A stretch of DNA of 64,000 nt from Bacillus_I endophytica_A. GTDB taxonomy: Bacteria; Bacillota; Bacilli; Bacillales; Bacillaceae_H. A program made the translations under genes and the position numbers. Numbering within the stretch: position 1 is the first letter of the stretch; every line of letters begins with the position of its first letter. The stretch covers positions 20,583 to 84,582 of the forward strand of contig NZ_JALAMS010000009.1 of assembly GCF_026790145.1 (NCBI RefSeq), given 5' to 3'. Below the pieces are notes generated by a model. That model ran no database searches. It saw nothing but the letters and a program-made list of their open reading frames with translations, and had not been told where the DNA came from. Positions 52,990 through 61,339 of this stretch are shown here, in pieces.

Positions 52990-53730
52990 TTAATCAACAG
53001 TCAATGTTTTATTTTGAGCTTTTTTTGTCCACTGATCGCTCTTTAAAACACCGCTTTGGTTTGCTTTAGCATAAACTTCTGCAAGCTCTTTCCATTGCCA
53101 CTCTTGTAAGTTCAACGTTCTTTCTCCTTCATTTTCCCCCGGCTGCTCCGGCGCTGGCGTCGGTTTTGGCTGAGAGATTGGTGCAACACCTAGTGTTTTG
53201 GCGATTGCTCGAACATGAGCTTCTCCTACCGCTTTTAAAAACGCTTCATTTTTCAAAAGGGTTGCATCTGCTGTTCGGTCAATAAATAAATTTTCCGTTA
53301 AATTAGCAGGCATTGTTGTTTGACGAAGAACCGCATAGTTTGCTTGCTTTTGACCTCTGTCTCCTACATTTCCAAACGGCCTCATCGCTGTTAAAATTTC
53401 AGAATGAAGATTGCTCTGTAAAGAGAGGGTTGTTGAACTCGCTCTCCCTGTAAATCGGTACGTTTCAAAGCCTGTCCCTCCACCTGAATTAATATGAATG
53501 GAAACAAAGAGATTCGCTTTAAAAGCATTAGCTTGTTGACTTCTGCTATTAAGAGATATAAACCGATCGTCAGAACGCGTCATTCGTACAACAATTCCCC
53601 GGTAGTTAGCAAGCAAATAATCTCTTGTATATATAGCGATTTTTAGTGTTAAATTCTTTTCCTGAAGTCCATTGGCTACCGCACCTGGATCTGTTCCACC
53701 ATGTCCTGGATCAAGCATCACTTTTACCAT
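52990..53730 (-). CDS. N-acetylmuramoyl-L-alanine amidase, CwlC-like (mother-cell lysis)
   Basis: A 246-residue Amidase_3 zinc enzyme that cuts the bond between MurNAc and the peptide. Zinc ligands H10 (DPGHGG), E24 (LQEKNLTL) and H79 (SIHINSGGG), catalytic E146 (LTENLFID). The proline-rich linker (about 185-205) leads to a small C-terminal helical region (about 205-246). There is no signal peptide, as in B. subtilis CwlC, which acts on the mother-cell wall after release in lysis. A precise sigma-K-type promoter upstream (53780-53807) fits that role. A phage endolysin origin is possible but less likely without phage genes. Confidence 0.9.
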   Translation of the reverse strand: MVKVMLDPGHGGTDPGAVANGLQEKNLTLKIAIYTRDYLLANYRGIVVRMTRSDDRFISLNSRSQQANAFKANLFVSIHINSGGGTGFETYRFTGRASSTTLSLQSNLHSEILTAMRPFGNVGDRGQKQANYAVLRQTTMPANLTENLFIDRTADATLLKNEAFLKAVGEAHVRAIAKTLGVAPISQPKPTPAPEQPGENEGERTLNLQEWQWKELAEVYAKANQSGVLKSDQWTKKAQNKTLTVD

Positions 53731-53779
53731 GTTTTCACCACCTCATTCTTGTCTATTTCTATGAAAAATGCTTATACTC

Positions 53780-53807
53780 TACTATATGAATTCTATTAAA
53801 TATCGGT
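53780..53807 (-). promoter_or_regulatory. Sigma-K promoter of the CwlC-like gene
   Basis: On the minus strand: AC, exactly 17 bases, CATATAGTA, matching the mother-cell consensus AC-N17-CATANNNTA. It is 50 bases before the amidase start codon. Confidence 0.72.
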
Positions 53808-53843
53808 ACAAAAATGTGCATTCCACCCCCTTTCTCTTTCTTT

Positions 53844-54923
53844 TTACAAAAATTCAAGAAAAAAGGGGTAAACAAAAAGTGTCCCAACTGTTCTTTCATC
53901 CAACTTCCGAACAACTTCGACGATGAGCTTTGTAGCATCTTCAAGATCTCGCTTACTTACCATTGAAACATGGCTATGTATATAGCGGGCTGCAACACTA
54001 ATGACAATGGTCGGAACTCCCTGTTTATAAAGATGGATCTTCCCTGCATCTGTTCCTCCTCCTGTCATAATTTCAGTTTGATAAGAAATATTTTGCTCTT
54101 CTGCTGTTTGAATGACAAGATTACGAAACGGGATGTTTGGAATCATTGAAGCATCTAAAAAACTGATGAGGGGGCCTCCTCCAAGCTTCGGTTTGTCTTC
54201 TCCTCCCATGCCTGGTCCATCTTCTGCAATCCCAACGTCCAACACAATAGCAACATCAGGGTCAATCATGTAAGGCGAAGTTCCCGCTCCTCTTAAACCT
54301 ACTTCTTCCTGAACAGTTGCTCCAGCAAACACCCTATTAGGATGATCCTCTCCAAGCTCTTTTAAAGACTGAAGCGCAAGATAGCAACCAGCTCGATTAT
54401 CAAGGGCTTTAGCTAAGATTGTATCTTCATCTGGGAGCATTTCAAAAGGACAAATAGGAATAATAGGATCTCCTTGATGAATGCCCCATTCTTTTACTTG
54501 TTCTTTGCTTTTGGCACCAATATCAATAAACATCTCACGAATGGGGTATACCTTACTTCGTTCCTCAGGTTGTAAAATATGGGGTGGTTTAGAACCAATA
54601 ACTCCTGTGAATGTCCTTTTCTCTGTTACAATTTGAACACGCTGTGATAAGAGAACCTGATCCCACCATCCACCAAGCGGTGAAAAACGTAAATAACCGT
54701 CTTTTGTAATCTCAGAAACCATAAACGCTACTTCATCCATGTGGCCAGCGATCATTACTTTAACTTTATTTTCCTTTCCCTCTTTCCCACCAAAAATACT
54801 GCCAAGACCGTCATATACAATCTCTGCCCCACAAGATGCCAGCTCTTCTTCCATAATATTTCGAACATGCTTTTCAAATCCAGGAGCTCCTGGTGTTTCT
54901 GTTAGTTTCTTTAACAAATCCAT
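53844..54923 (-). CDS. M42 family aminopeptidase (YsdC/YtoP-like)
   Basis: A 359-residue dinuclear metallopeptidase, in the family usually forming a dodecameric tetrahedral shell. Motifs: AGHMDEVAFMV (about 60-70), KALDNRAGCYLAL with the bridging aspartate, TVQEEVGLRGA with the catalytic glutamates, VLDVGIAEDGPG, and ARYIHSHVSMV with the last histidine. It trims N-terminal residues from peptides in the cytoplasm; some members act as deblocking or cellulase-like enzymes. Monocistronic; divergent from ku. Confidence 0.92.
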   Translation of the reverse strand: MDLLKKLTETPGAPGFEKHVRNIMEEELASCGAEIVYDGLGSIFGGKEGKENKVKVMIAGHMDEVAFMVSEITKDGYLRFSPLGGWWDQVLLSQRVQIVTEKRTFTGVIGSKPPHILQPEERSKVYPIREMFIDIGAKSKEQVKEWGIHQGDPIIPICPFEMLPDEDTILAKALDNRAGCYLALQSLKELGEDHPNRVFAGATVQEEVGLRGAGTSPYMIDPDVAIVLDVGIAEDGPGMGGEDKPKLGGGPLISFLDASMIPNIPFRNLVIQTAEEQNISYQTEIMTGGGTDAGKIHLYKQGVPTIVISVAARYIHSHVSMVSKRDLEDATKLIVEVVRKLDERTVGTLFVYPFFLEFL

Positions 54924-55063
54924 CTATTACACCTTCTTTTTGGTTTCTCATTGTTTAGAATGAGAGGAACTAGGTACTTTTATACAAAAAAAGCAGCTTA
55001 TCCTCAAACTCATGTTATAAATCTAAAATGAAAGAGAAACAATATGGAAAAAGAGGTGAAAAT

Positions 55064-55858
55064 ATGCTTCATACAATCTGGAAAGGTCAGCTTCATTTTG
55101 GAACGATTGAAGTACCTATTAGACTTCATTCAGCTGTTGAAAATGCTGATGTTAAGCTCCGATTGCTTCATCGAGAATGCTCAACACCGATCAAACAGAA
55201 ACGAATTTGTCCACACTGTAATGTAGAAGTTGACCACAATGATTTAGTTCGTGGGTATGAGCGTGAAGATGGAACTTTTATTCAGCTAGAAGAGGAAGAA
55301 ATAAATATGGTAAAAGCTCCTTTCTTAGGTAAAGAACTTTCCATCTTTCATTTTCTAAAAAAAGCAGAGGTTGATCCTCTTTACTATAATAAAACTTTTT
55401 TTGTACTTCCTTTAAAGGAAAACATTAAAGCCTATGAAATTCTTCGAGCGGCATTACAAGCTACAAATACGTTTGCTTTGACAAAGATATTTTTATATTC
55501 AAGCGATCAATATGCTATTATTCGCGCCTATGAAAACATATTAGCTCTTCACACTCTTCATCCTTATGAAAATATACGTCATATAAGAGACGATAGGTTA
55601 TCAGATCAGGTTTCAGATCAAGATCAAAAGCTTGCTGTAGACCTTATCGAAAACTTAACAGAACCTTTTCAGCCAGAAGTATTTCATGATGACTATCAAG
55701 AAGCGCTTCTTAAGTATATCCATGAAAAGGAAGAGAAGCCAAAGCAAGAAAGAACAATTGCTCATATGATGGAAGCGCTAAAAGCAAGTATTGATCAATC
55801 TATAATTGAAACAAAACCGCCTAAAAATATGAATGAGAAACCACGAGCTACAAGCTAA
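55064..55858 (+). CDS. ku: Ku DNA end-binding protein
   Basis: A 264-residue bacterial Ku. The core begins MLHTIWKGQLHFGTIEVPIR and continues with the zinc-less CPHCNVEV pair (about 47-50) and KAEVDPLYYNKTFFVLP. It binds double-strand breaks and recruits ligase LigD for end joining, chiefly in spores and stationary cells. ATG at 55064 follows AAAAAGAGGTG. LigD is not in this window. It is shorter than B. subtilis Ku (YkoV, about 311), mostly at the C-terminus. Confidence 0.92.
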   Translation: MLHTIWKGQLHFGTIEVPIRLHSAVENADVKLRLLHRECSTPIKQKRICPHCNVEVDHNDLVRGYEREDGTFIQLEEEEINMVKAPFLGKELSIFHFLKKAEVDPLYYNKTFFVLPLKENIKAYEILRAALQATNTFALTKIFLYSSDQYAIIRAYENILALHTLHPYENIRHIRDDRLSDQVSDQDQKLAVDLIENLTEPFQPEVFHDDYQEALLKYIHEKEEKPKQERTIAHMMEALKASIDQSIIETKPPKNMNEKPRATS

Positions 55859-55927
55859 TTATTTCCTTTCACTTTGTTCACATTCTCATATCCAAATTTC
55901 AAAAAGTCGGTATATAATTATTTCAGC

Positions 55928-56347
55928 ATGTGGATTAGTTTTAACCCTTTTTGTACAATCGGGATGAAGAATGTAACTTACATCAAACCTGAACGTAAGT
56001 TTGAACATAAAGGCGAATTTCTTAACATACTGCTCAACAAGAGACGTTTTATATGTTCAAGAATATCTTCCAATTGACTGTGAACTATGTATCGTATTGG
56101 TTGGTGGGCATATTATGGAAGCGTACTGGCGGATACGTGGAGAAATTTCATACGAAGGCATTCCAGTAGAAGCGCTTGATATTGTTCAAAAAACCGATTC
56201 TTCCCTGAATATTAACCATACTGGCTTTGATGTTGCCGTTTGTAATGTCAAGATGCACCTTTTGAATTTAATGTTATGTTTGGAAATCAAGGGCTTCGAA
56301 ACCCTCATTTTTACCAACTTTCATCCCACATCAAGCTGGACAGCTAA
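55928..56347 (+). pseudogene. Decayed ATP-grasp (RimK-like) ligase gene
   Basis: Fragments of an ATP-grasp protein in order but in different frames: MWISFNPFCTIGMKNVTYIK (55928 on), then DVLYVQEYLPIDCELCIVL and GGHIMEAYWRI (about 56050-56135), GEISYEGIPVEALDIVQK and NINHTGFDVAVCN (56140-56250), and APFEFNVMFGNQGLRNPHF ending at 56347. The intact family has about 290 residues; here roughly 140 codons remain. The middle ATP-binding part is deleted and at least two frameshifts occur. Confidence 0.8.
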
Positions 56348-56375
56348 AAATCCCCCTTAAAGAAGGGGGATTTTA
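56346..56375. terminator. Bidirectional terminator
   Basis: AAAATCCCCCTT, 4-base loop, AAGGGGGATTTT between the decayed gene and the convergent gene. Confidence 0.88.
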
Positions 56376-56762
56376 TTAAGTGAATTTATATACATTTTCA
56401 TCATCTGTTGGAGTAAGCGTTCCGTACTGAGACGGTACTTTAGCATACCTAGTTACTTTATTATCTTTAACGAACACGATAAGCTGATGGCTGTCGCTTT
56501 TTGAGATTCCTGTTGAACTAGCATTTGGCCAAGCAAAGCCCAATGTTTTGTTAATTTCTTTCACAGACGTATTTCCTGGGAATACATATAGGTTGTCCCA
56601 TTTAAAATCAAAAGCTTGATCAAAATCAATAATATGACTTTCTTGTGCTTCTGCGATGATTTGTTTTTCAAGAAATAATTTATTTTTTTCGCTTAAGCCT
56701 TGATCAATGGCAAAAATTGCGAGCAGAAGCAACATCGTGACGAATAATATTCTCCTCACCAT
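56376..56762 (-). CDS. Membrane-anchored or secreted small protein, unknown
   Basis: A 128-residue protein with an N-terminal helix (about 5-20, possibly an uncleaved signal) and a polar, beta-rich rest (FDFKWDNLYVFPGNTSVKEI, QLIVFVKDNKVTRY). No cysteines, so not a lipoprotein. Resembles small Bacillus surface proteins of unknown function. ATG follows GGGAGGAT. Confidence 0.7.
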   Translation of the reverse strand: MVRRILFVTMLLLLAIFAIDQGLSEKNKLFLEKQIIAEAQESHIIDFDQAFDFKWDNLYVFPGNTSVKEINKTLGFAWPNASSTGISKSDSHQLIVFVKDNKVTRYAKVPSQYGTLTPTDDENVYKFT

Positions 56763-56869
56763 AGGATCCTCCCTATTTTCATCTACTCTTTTATTTTACT
56801 CACTTGCTATATGACTTACAACCCCTTTTTCATTACGGAGACATTACGAACTTTTTGCATTTTTGCAAT

Positions 56870-56896
56870 AAAAAAGCATCCCAAATGGATGCTTTT
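56870..56896 (-). terminator. Terminator after small membrane protein gene
   Basis: AAAGCATCC, short loop, GGATGCTTTTTT on the minus strand; it starts right at the stop codon of the gene upstream. Confidence 0.87.
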
Positions 56897-57080
56897 ACAT
56901 AACTAAAAGAGAAACAACCATTGTCACGGTCACAGCTAAAATAATGAGGGCAAGCAAGAAGCGAAATAATCGCTTGGGCGTTAAATGAATCTCCTCATTT
57001 TTTCCATCATCTAATAAATGTACCATTAACCAAGCTGCTAAAATTAAAATAATAACAGAAGCAAACAACTGCATGACCAT
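56895..57080 (-). CDS. Small two-helix membrane protein, unknown
   Basis: A 61-residue protein with two helices (about 4-22 and 40-60) and a charged loop (DDGKNEEIHLTPKR). No family recognised with confidence. ATG follows AAAGGGTGGTAAG. Monocistronic with its own terminator. Confidence 0.7.
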   Translation of the reverse strand: MVMQLFASVIILILAAWLMVHLLDDGKNEEIHLTPKRLFRFLLALIILAVTVTMVVSLLVM

Positions 57081-57147
57081 TTCTTACCACCCTTTCGCCC
57101 TTTTTTATAACATATGCACAAAAAGGGCGGATGGTTTATATAAATGG

Positions 57148-57633
57148 TTAAAAAACCGTCACAAACAGTTTATATCTGTACACAATATATACAAAAGCAA
57201 CAAGTGCTACAACAAGAAGTGCTCTTTCCTGAACCGTTCCTGTTTTGTACGTAAGTGGTGCACGAAACTTCTTTTTTGTAAACGGAAAGAAAAGCGGTAC
57301 ACCTTGCCTAGAGAAGAAATCCCCAATAATATGAAAAACATACCCTAAACTCAATCCAAGGGTGAAATCATTCTGAAACTTGTAGTAAAGAAGCGAAAAC
57401 AAAAGCCAAAATAAAAGTGAATGCGTTAGCCCTCTATGCCCAAACGTTTTTTTGATTAATTTTGATAAACCAAACGTTCGGCGCCCTACAAAAGAATTTG
57501 GCTCGTCAATGTCAGGAAGCAAACTTCCAATCACAATTCCTCCTAAGCAAGCAACAGAAAAAGGCACGTTCGTAACCGTTGTAAGATATGTACCGGCAGC
57601 AAGTGATGTTGCCACATGTGTAGAATAGTTCAA
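57148..57633 (-). CDS. YdjM-family membrane-bound metal-dependent hydrolase (DUF457)
   Basis: A 161-residue membrane protein with four or five helices and the family histidines and aspartates: MNYSTHVATSLAAG, GSLLPDIDEPNS, FGHRGLTHSLLFW and YVFHIIGDFFSRQGV. In this family such residues bind a metal; the substrate is unknown. TTG start at 57633 behind GAGAAGGTGG, giving the typical short N-terminus before the first His; an upstream in-frame start would add 22 residues. Confidence 0.85.
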   Translation of the reverse strand: MNYSTHVATSLAAGTYLTTVTNVPFSVACLGGIVIGSLLPDIDEPNSFVGRRTFGLSKLIKKTFGHRGLTHSLLFWLLFSLLYYKFQNDFTLGLSLGYVFHIIGDFFSRQGVPLFFPFTKKKFRAPLTYKTGTVQERALLVVALVAFVYIVYRYKLFVTVF

Positions 57634-57706
57634 ATTTGCCACCTTCTCTAAATTAATGCAATAAAAGATAATTATAAGAAAGATTTTCCTTTCTGTCAAA
57701 AAACAT

Positions 57707-57737
57707 AAAAAAGACCTTTCTGAAAAAGGTCTTTTTA
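57707..57737 (-). terminator. Terminator after acyl-CoA dehydrogenase gene
   Basis: AAAAAGACCTTT, short loop, AAAGGTCTTTTT overlapping the gene's stop codon. Confidence 0.88.
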
Positions 57738-58892
57738 CTCTTCTAGAGCTGACTGCGCTAAATTCATAATTGTCATGTCGTCCATAGGTGGATTGTGCAA
57801 TCCTGCACGTACGTCTCGGTAGTACCGTTGAAGTGGATTTGTACGCTGTAAACTTTTTGATCCAACAATGCGCATTGCTTTATCTACAACATTAATAGCA
57901 CAATTCGTCGCGATAAGCTTTGCTGCTGAAAGCTCTTCAAGCAAGCTGTCTTTTTCATCTTTTGTTTCACATTCGTCCCATTTTGTCGCGACAGCATACA
58001 AAAATTGACGTCCTTTTAGAAGCTCTAATTCCATTTCTCCAAGTCCCATTTTGACGTTTGGTAATGTGCTAATCGTGCCTTCTATGCTGTTAGGAGAGTA
58101 AGTTTTAGCAAATTCTATAGCATAGTTTCGAGCAGCGAGTGCAACACCTAAATAACATGCTGGAATATGCAAAAGCCAGCCGCTTGCTTCACTCTTATTT
58201 CCTCCTCTTAATAATCGAACAAGCTTATCCTTCTCAAGGAAAACATTCTCTAAAAGCAAATCATGACTACCTGTACCTCGCATAGCAATCATGTCCCACG
58301 TTTCTTCGATTGAAACCCCTTTTGCCGTTTTAGGCACGATAAACTCTCCAACTGCTCCTTCTTCTTCTACCCATGCCTTCACAAGAAAATAATCTAGGGC
58401 AGGAGCCATTGTTGTAAATGTCTTATGACCATTCATAAGAAAACCGTCTTGTTGACTTATAGCTGTTGTTTCAGGGCGTCCTCCTCGCGTTGGACTTCCT
58501 GTTTTGGGCTCTGTCGCTGCTCCATTTAAAAGTTTTTTATTTTTAATCTCTTGAAACATAGTATGAAGAGTGTTTTCAGGCCAATTCCTTTTATCATTTA
58601 AATCCATTGTAATTCCCATATGCCAGCCGATAGCAAGAGCTGTTGAAGCATCTCCACTTGCAATTTTCTCTTGAAAAAGAAGAAGATCATAAAGCGCTAA
58701 TCCTTCTCCACCTGCTTCTTTAGACAGGGATAAAGACGTATAGCCAATTTTCTTTAATTTCTCAATATGTTCAGTTGGAAAAAGAGACTTTTCATCAATT
58801 TCTGCTCCATTGCTTGCAAACTCTTCTACAAGGGGATTAAGTCGTTGTAGCCATTCCTTTTGAAAGTCTGTTTTGATAAATGTTGCTGTCAC
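57735..58892 (-). CDS. Acyl-CoA dehydrogenase-like flavoprotein (YdbM-like)
   Basis: A 385-residue enzyme with the acyl-CoA dehydrogenase fold: N-terminal helical domain (1-115), beta domain (about 120-225; AATEPKTGSPTRGG, MNGHKTFTTMAPALDYFLV), and C-terminal helices (230-385) ending RDVRAGLHNPPMDDM. It resembles B. subtilis YdbM. The usual catalytic glutamate of short-chain enzymes is not obvious at its position, so substrate and reaction are open. Divergent from the Hsp20-like gene. Confidence 0.88.
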   Translation of the reverse strand: MTATFIKTDFQKEWLQRLNPLVEEFASNGAEIDEKSLFPTEHIEKLKKIGYTSLSLSKEAGGEGLALYDLLLFQEKIASGDASTALAIGWHMGITMDLNDKRNWPENTLHTMFQEIKNKKLLNGAATEPKTGSPTRGGRPETTAISQQDGFLMNGHKTFTTMAPALDYFLVKAWVEEEGAVGEFIVPKTAKGVSIEETWDMIAMRGTGSHDLLLENVFLEKDKLVRLLRGGNKSEASGWLLHIPACYLGVALAARNYAIEFAKTYSPNSIEGTISTLPNVKMGLGEMELELLKGRQFLYAVATKWDECETKDEKDSLLEELSAAKLIATNCAINVVDKAMRIVGSKSLQRTNPLQRYYRDVRAGLHNPPMDDMTIMNLAQSALEE

Positions 58893-58976
58893 AAAATCAC
58901 GCTCCGTTCAAATCATTGTAAACTTATCGGGTTTTATAACTATCATATCAATGAAAAAGGACCAAGTACAGAAATA

Positions 58977-59004
58977 ACCTTTAGGGGTACTTTGCCATAT
59001 AGTA
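58977..59004 (+). promoter_or_regulatory. Sigma-K promoter of the Hsp20-like gene
   Basis: AC, exactly 17 bases, CATATAGTA, again matching AC-N17-CATANNNTA; the -10 ends 31 bases before the GTG start. Confidence 0.72.
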
Positions 59005-59035
59005 AAGGAGAATAAGATACTAAGGAGGAAAAAGC

Positions 59036-59509
59036 GTGTTTCCATGGAAATCTAACTCTTGGCCTTTTGAACAAGGAAAAGAGCGAAACAATAAAGAGAC
59101 GGATCAATATTTAAAAAGCGTGCTATCCTCTGCAATGTCACAGCCTTTACCAGACTTCATTAAAAATAATGATTTCTTTAAACAAGCGTTGCAAATGTCC
59201 CATACTAAAACTTCAGAAGGTGAAACAGCGCTTATGTATGACATATTTCAAACGCATGATAGCTGTATCATACAAGTAAAAGTTCCAGATCGTTCTACAT
59301 TAGCTCATCTAAAGGTTTCTCACAGTCCATTCTCCTGTTTTATTGAAAGTAATGGAGAGAAAAAATTTCAGCAAGAAATATCTCTTCCTTCGAGCGTGCG
59401 AAAAAAAGGCGCAAAAGCAACTTATCAAAAAGGACTGCTCGAGATCTCGTTACCAAAATCCTCTCAGCATTCCCTCTCTGAAATTCCCATTCACGACTTA
59501 GAAGCCTAA
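59036..59509 (+). CDS. Hsp20/alpha-crystallin-like protein, probable spore protein
   Basis: A 157-residue protein with an alpha-crystallin-like beta domain at about 65-148 (MYDIFQTHDSCIIQVKVPD, then EISLPSSVRKKGAKATYQKG and LEISLPK, the usual final strand motif). The N-terminus is polar and helical. GTG start behind AAGGAGG. The sigma-K-type promoter suggests expression in the mother cell and a spore-coat role, as for B. subtilis CotM and CotP; the assignment to either is not made. Confidence 0.83.
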   Translation: MFPWKSNSWPFEQGKERNNKETDQYLKSVLSSAMSQPLPDFIKNNDFFKQALQMSHTKTSEGETALMYDIFQTHDSCIIQVKVPDRSTLAHLKVSHSPFSCFIESNGEKKFQQEISLPSSVRKKGAKATYQKGLLEISLPKSSQHSLSEIPIHDLEA

Positions 59510-59528
59510 GATAAACTCTTAGGCTTCT
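59500..59528. terminator. Bidirectional terminator
   Basis: AGAAGCCTAAG, 7-base loop, CTTAGGCTTCT between the convergent genes; it overlaps both stop regions. Confidence 0.8.
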
Positions 59529-60457
59529 GTTTCTGAAAACATCGTATGAAGAACAAAAAGATCAAACGTTTCTTTTCCTAAGGAGCATCCTGCTGCTTTT
59601 GGATGTCCTCCTCCATCAAAACGGGCGGCAATTTCGCTTAAATTCACGTTATCTCTTGCTGTTCTAAAACCAATACGGCGTTTTCCCATATCGATTAGAG
59701 CTACAAAATCGAGCTCTTCGTCTTCTACACAAAGGGCATTTCCAAGCTCTGATTGGTAGTTCTCTGCAAATACAATTCCAGCAGTATATTGCGTCTCTCC
59801 AATTTCTAGCTGTTCCTTGATCATTTGATGACTTTTATTATGGATATAGCGATCAATTTTTTCTTGTTCAAGAGCTAAAATGGTTTCATGGACTTCTGTA
59901 AATGCAAATTCTTCTTTATCTAATGCGGTTAATACGGTTTCAATAAAATCTTCTCGTTTAATTAAATAAAACAAATGATTTAATTTCTTCGCTTTTTCAT
60001 TATTATTTTCATACCAGTCCCATGTATCAAATTGACGAACAAGTTCAACATACTCAGACATCACAGAAGTTTGTTGTAATTTCCCTTCTTTAAGAAGATG
60101 GTGGTAAAAAAGCTCTGTCCCACACGTTTTTTGTCCCTTTTCATCCACTGCTTTTACTGTAGCCCATTCATAGGTTTCATCAAGCCATTTTGCTGATGAA
60201 TGATGATCAAATAGAAGAATCGTTTGTCCACGTTGTACGCGTTCATTTAATTTTGCAGCCACTTCTTCATTGACCGAAATGTCTGTAATATAAATTTCTT
60301 CTTCTATATCTTCATTTTCTTCTAAATACTCTTCAATTACTTCATCAATTTTATAAATGCCAACGCATGAATAATGAACATTTTCCTTTGAAAACGCACG
60401 AAGAGCTAAAATAGCTGGACTTACTCCATCCAGGTCATTATGTGAAAATAATCTCAT
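59519..60457 (-). CDS. DHH-family phosphoesterase (NrnB/YngD-like)
   Basis: A 312-residue phosphodiesterase. DHH domain: FSHNDLDGVSPAILAL (about 4-19), YITDISVNEE (57-66), LLFDHHSSAKWLD (83-95) with the DHH triad, and FDTWDWYEN (about 146). DHHA1 domain: RFDGGGHPKAAGCSLG near the end. Such enzymes degrade very short RNAs or c-di-AMP/pAp; the NrnB (YngD) branch in Bacillus is the closest by motif layout. ATG start; monocistronic. Confidence 0.9.
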   Translation of the reverse strand: MRLFSHNDLDGVSPAILALRAFSKENVHYSCVGIYKIDEVIEEYLEENEDIEEEIYITDISVNEEVAAKLNERVQRGQTILLFDHHSSAKWLDETYEWATVKAVDEKGQKTCGTELFYHHLLKEGKLQQTSVMSEYVELVRQFDTWDWYENNNEKAKKLNHLFYLIKREDFIETVLTALDKEEFAFTEVHETILALEQEKIDRYIHNKSHQMIKEQLEIGETQYTAGIVFAENYQSELGNALCVEDEELDFVALIDMGKRRIGFRTARDNVNLSEIAARFDGGGHPKAAGCSLGKETFDLFVLHTMFSETEA

Positions 60458-60539
60458 AATAAATTCCCCTCTTTTATGTAGTTATAAATCAGTATACCCT
60501 TTTTAAAAAGAACAACTCAAAAAACAAAAGCTAGCGTTT

Positions 60540-61277
60540 CTAAGCCTGCTTCTGTCTTTGGAATTCTTCTTCCACATGATAAATTTCCAAAACAAAGTTG
60601 CAAATGTAAAAGAGCAAAAGTGGCAAAACAGATTCTGTCAGCACATAAAGCGATGACAAAAAGAGCCCGATAATAAATGGCTGAATACTTAACCGATCAT
60701 ACGAAAACGCAAGCTGCACCACATAGTAAGCGCACGTAATAAAAACGAGCACGAGCCATATATTTGTTACATGAAAAATGTGAACATATAGGAAGTAAAA
60801 AAACGGAAAGTAGACAAGCGATTCTACAGCTACGTGAAGACACGAAAAAAAGGACCAGCTTGCAACTTCCTCTTTTTTTTGTGGTGTGAATACATGATAG
60901 GATGAAGCTAGCGTTTCCTCTCCAAAAATGTTTGCTTCTTTGTTTCGTTTAATCCATGCAACTAAAATAACCGTAATAATAAAAAAGGCAAAAAGGGCAA
61001 GAATTAAGTATTTGAAAAAACTAGGGAGTGGTGAAGCATGAAAGGCAGAAAAGCTTGTGGCTTTCCAACCAATAAAAGAGAAAGAAATGCCCTCATACTT
61101 AAAAAGCGTCACATAGCCAAGCAAAATAATAATATAAAAAAGAGATTGCTCAACAAAAAATTGAATTCGCTTGCTACTTTTCCCCCATTTTTTCACTGCC
61201 CGCCGTTCTAAGAGCGGACGGAAAATGACGATAAACATGAATAAAACAATAAAGAACCAAAAAGCCAAATGTACCAT
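60540..61277 (-). CDS. Polytopic membrane protein, unknown
   Basis: A 245-residue protein with six or seven predicted helices (about 2-20, 38-58, 85-108, 140-165, 168-188, 200-230). No motifs of a named family; a faint likeness to CPBP-type proteases, but the conserved EExxxR motif is absent. ATG at 61277 follows AGAAGGTGG; a GTG ten codons upstream lacks a ribosome site. It sits after the carotenoid desaturase remnant on the same strand, without proof of a link. Confidence 0.65.
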   Translation of the reverse strand: MVHLAFWFFIVLFMFIVIFRPLLERRAVKKWGKSSKRIQFFVEQSLFYIIILLGYVTLFKYEGISFSFIGWKATSFSAFHASPLPSFFKYLILALFAFFIITVILVAWIKRNKEANIFGEETLASSYHVFTPQKKEEVASWSFFSCLHVAVESLVYFPFFYFLYVHIFHVTNIWLVLVFITCAYYVVQLAFSYDRLSIQPFIIGLFLSSLYVLTESVLPLLLFYICNFVLEIYHVEEEFQRQKQA

Positions 61278-61339
61278 TCCACCTTCTAAAAAAAATAAGG
61301 AGCACAATTTACTATATTAGCGAATTACCCCCATAACTG

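Noticed and set aside
52990..53730. Amidase as a prophage endolysin
   Set aside because: No holin, tail or other phage gene is near, and the sigma-K promoter fits a sporulation amidase.
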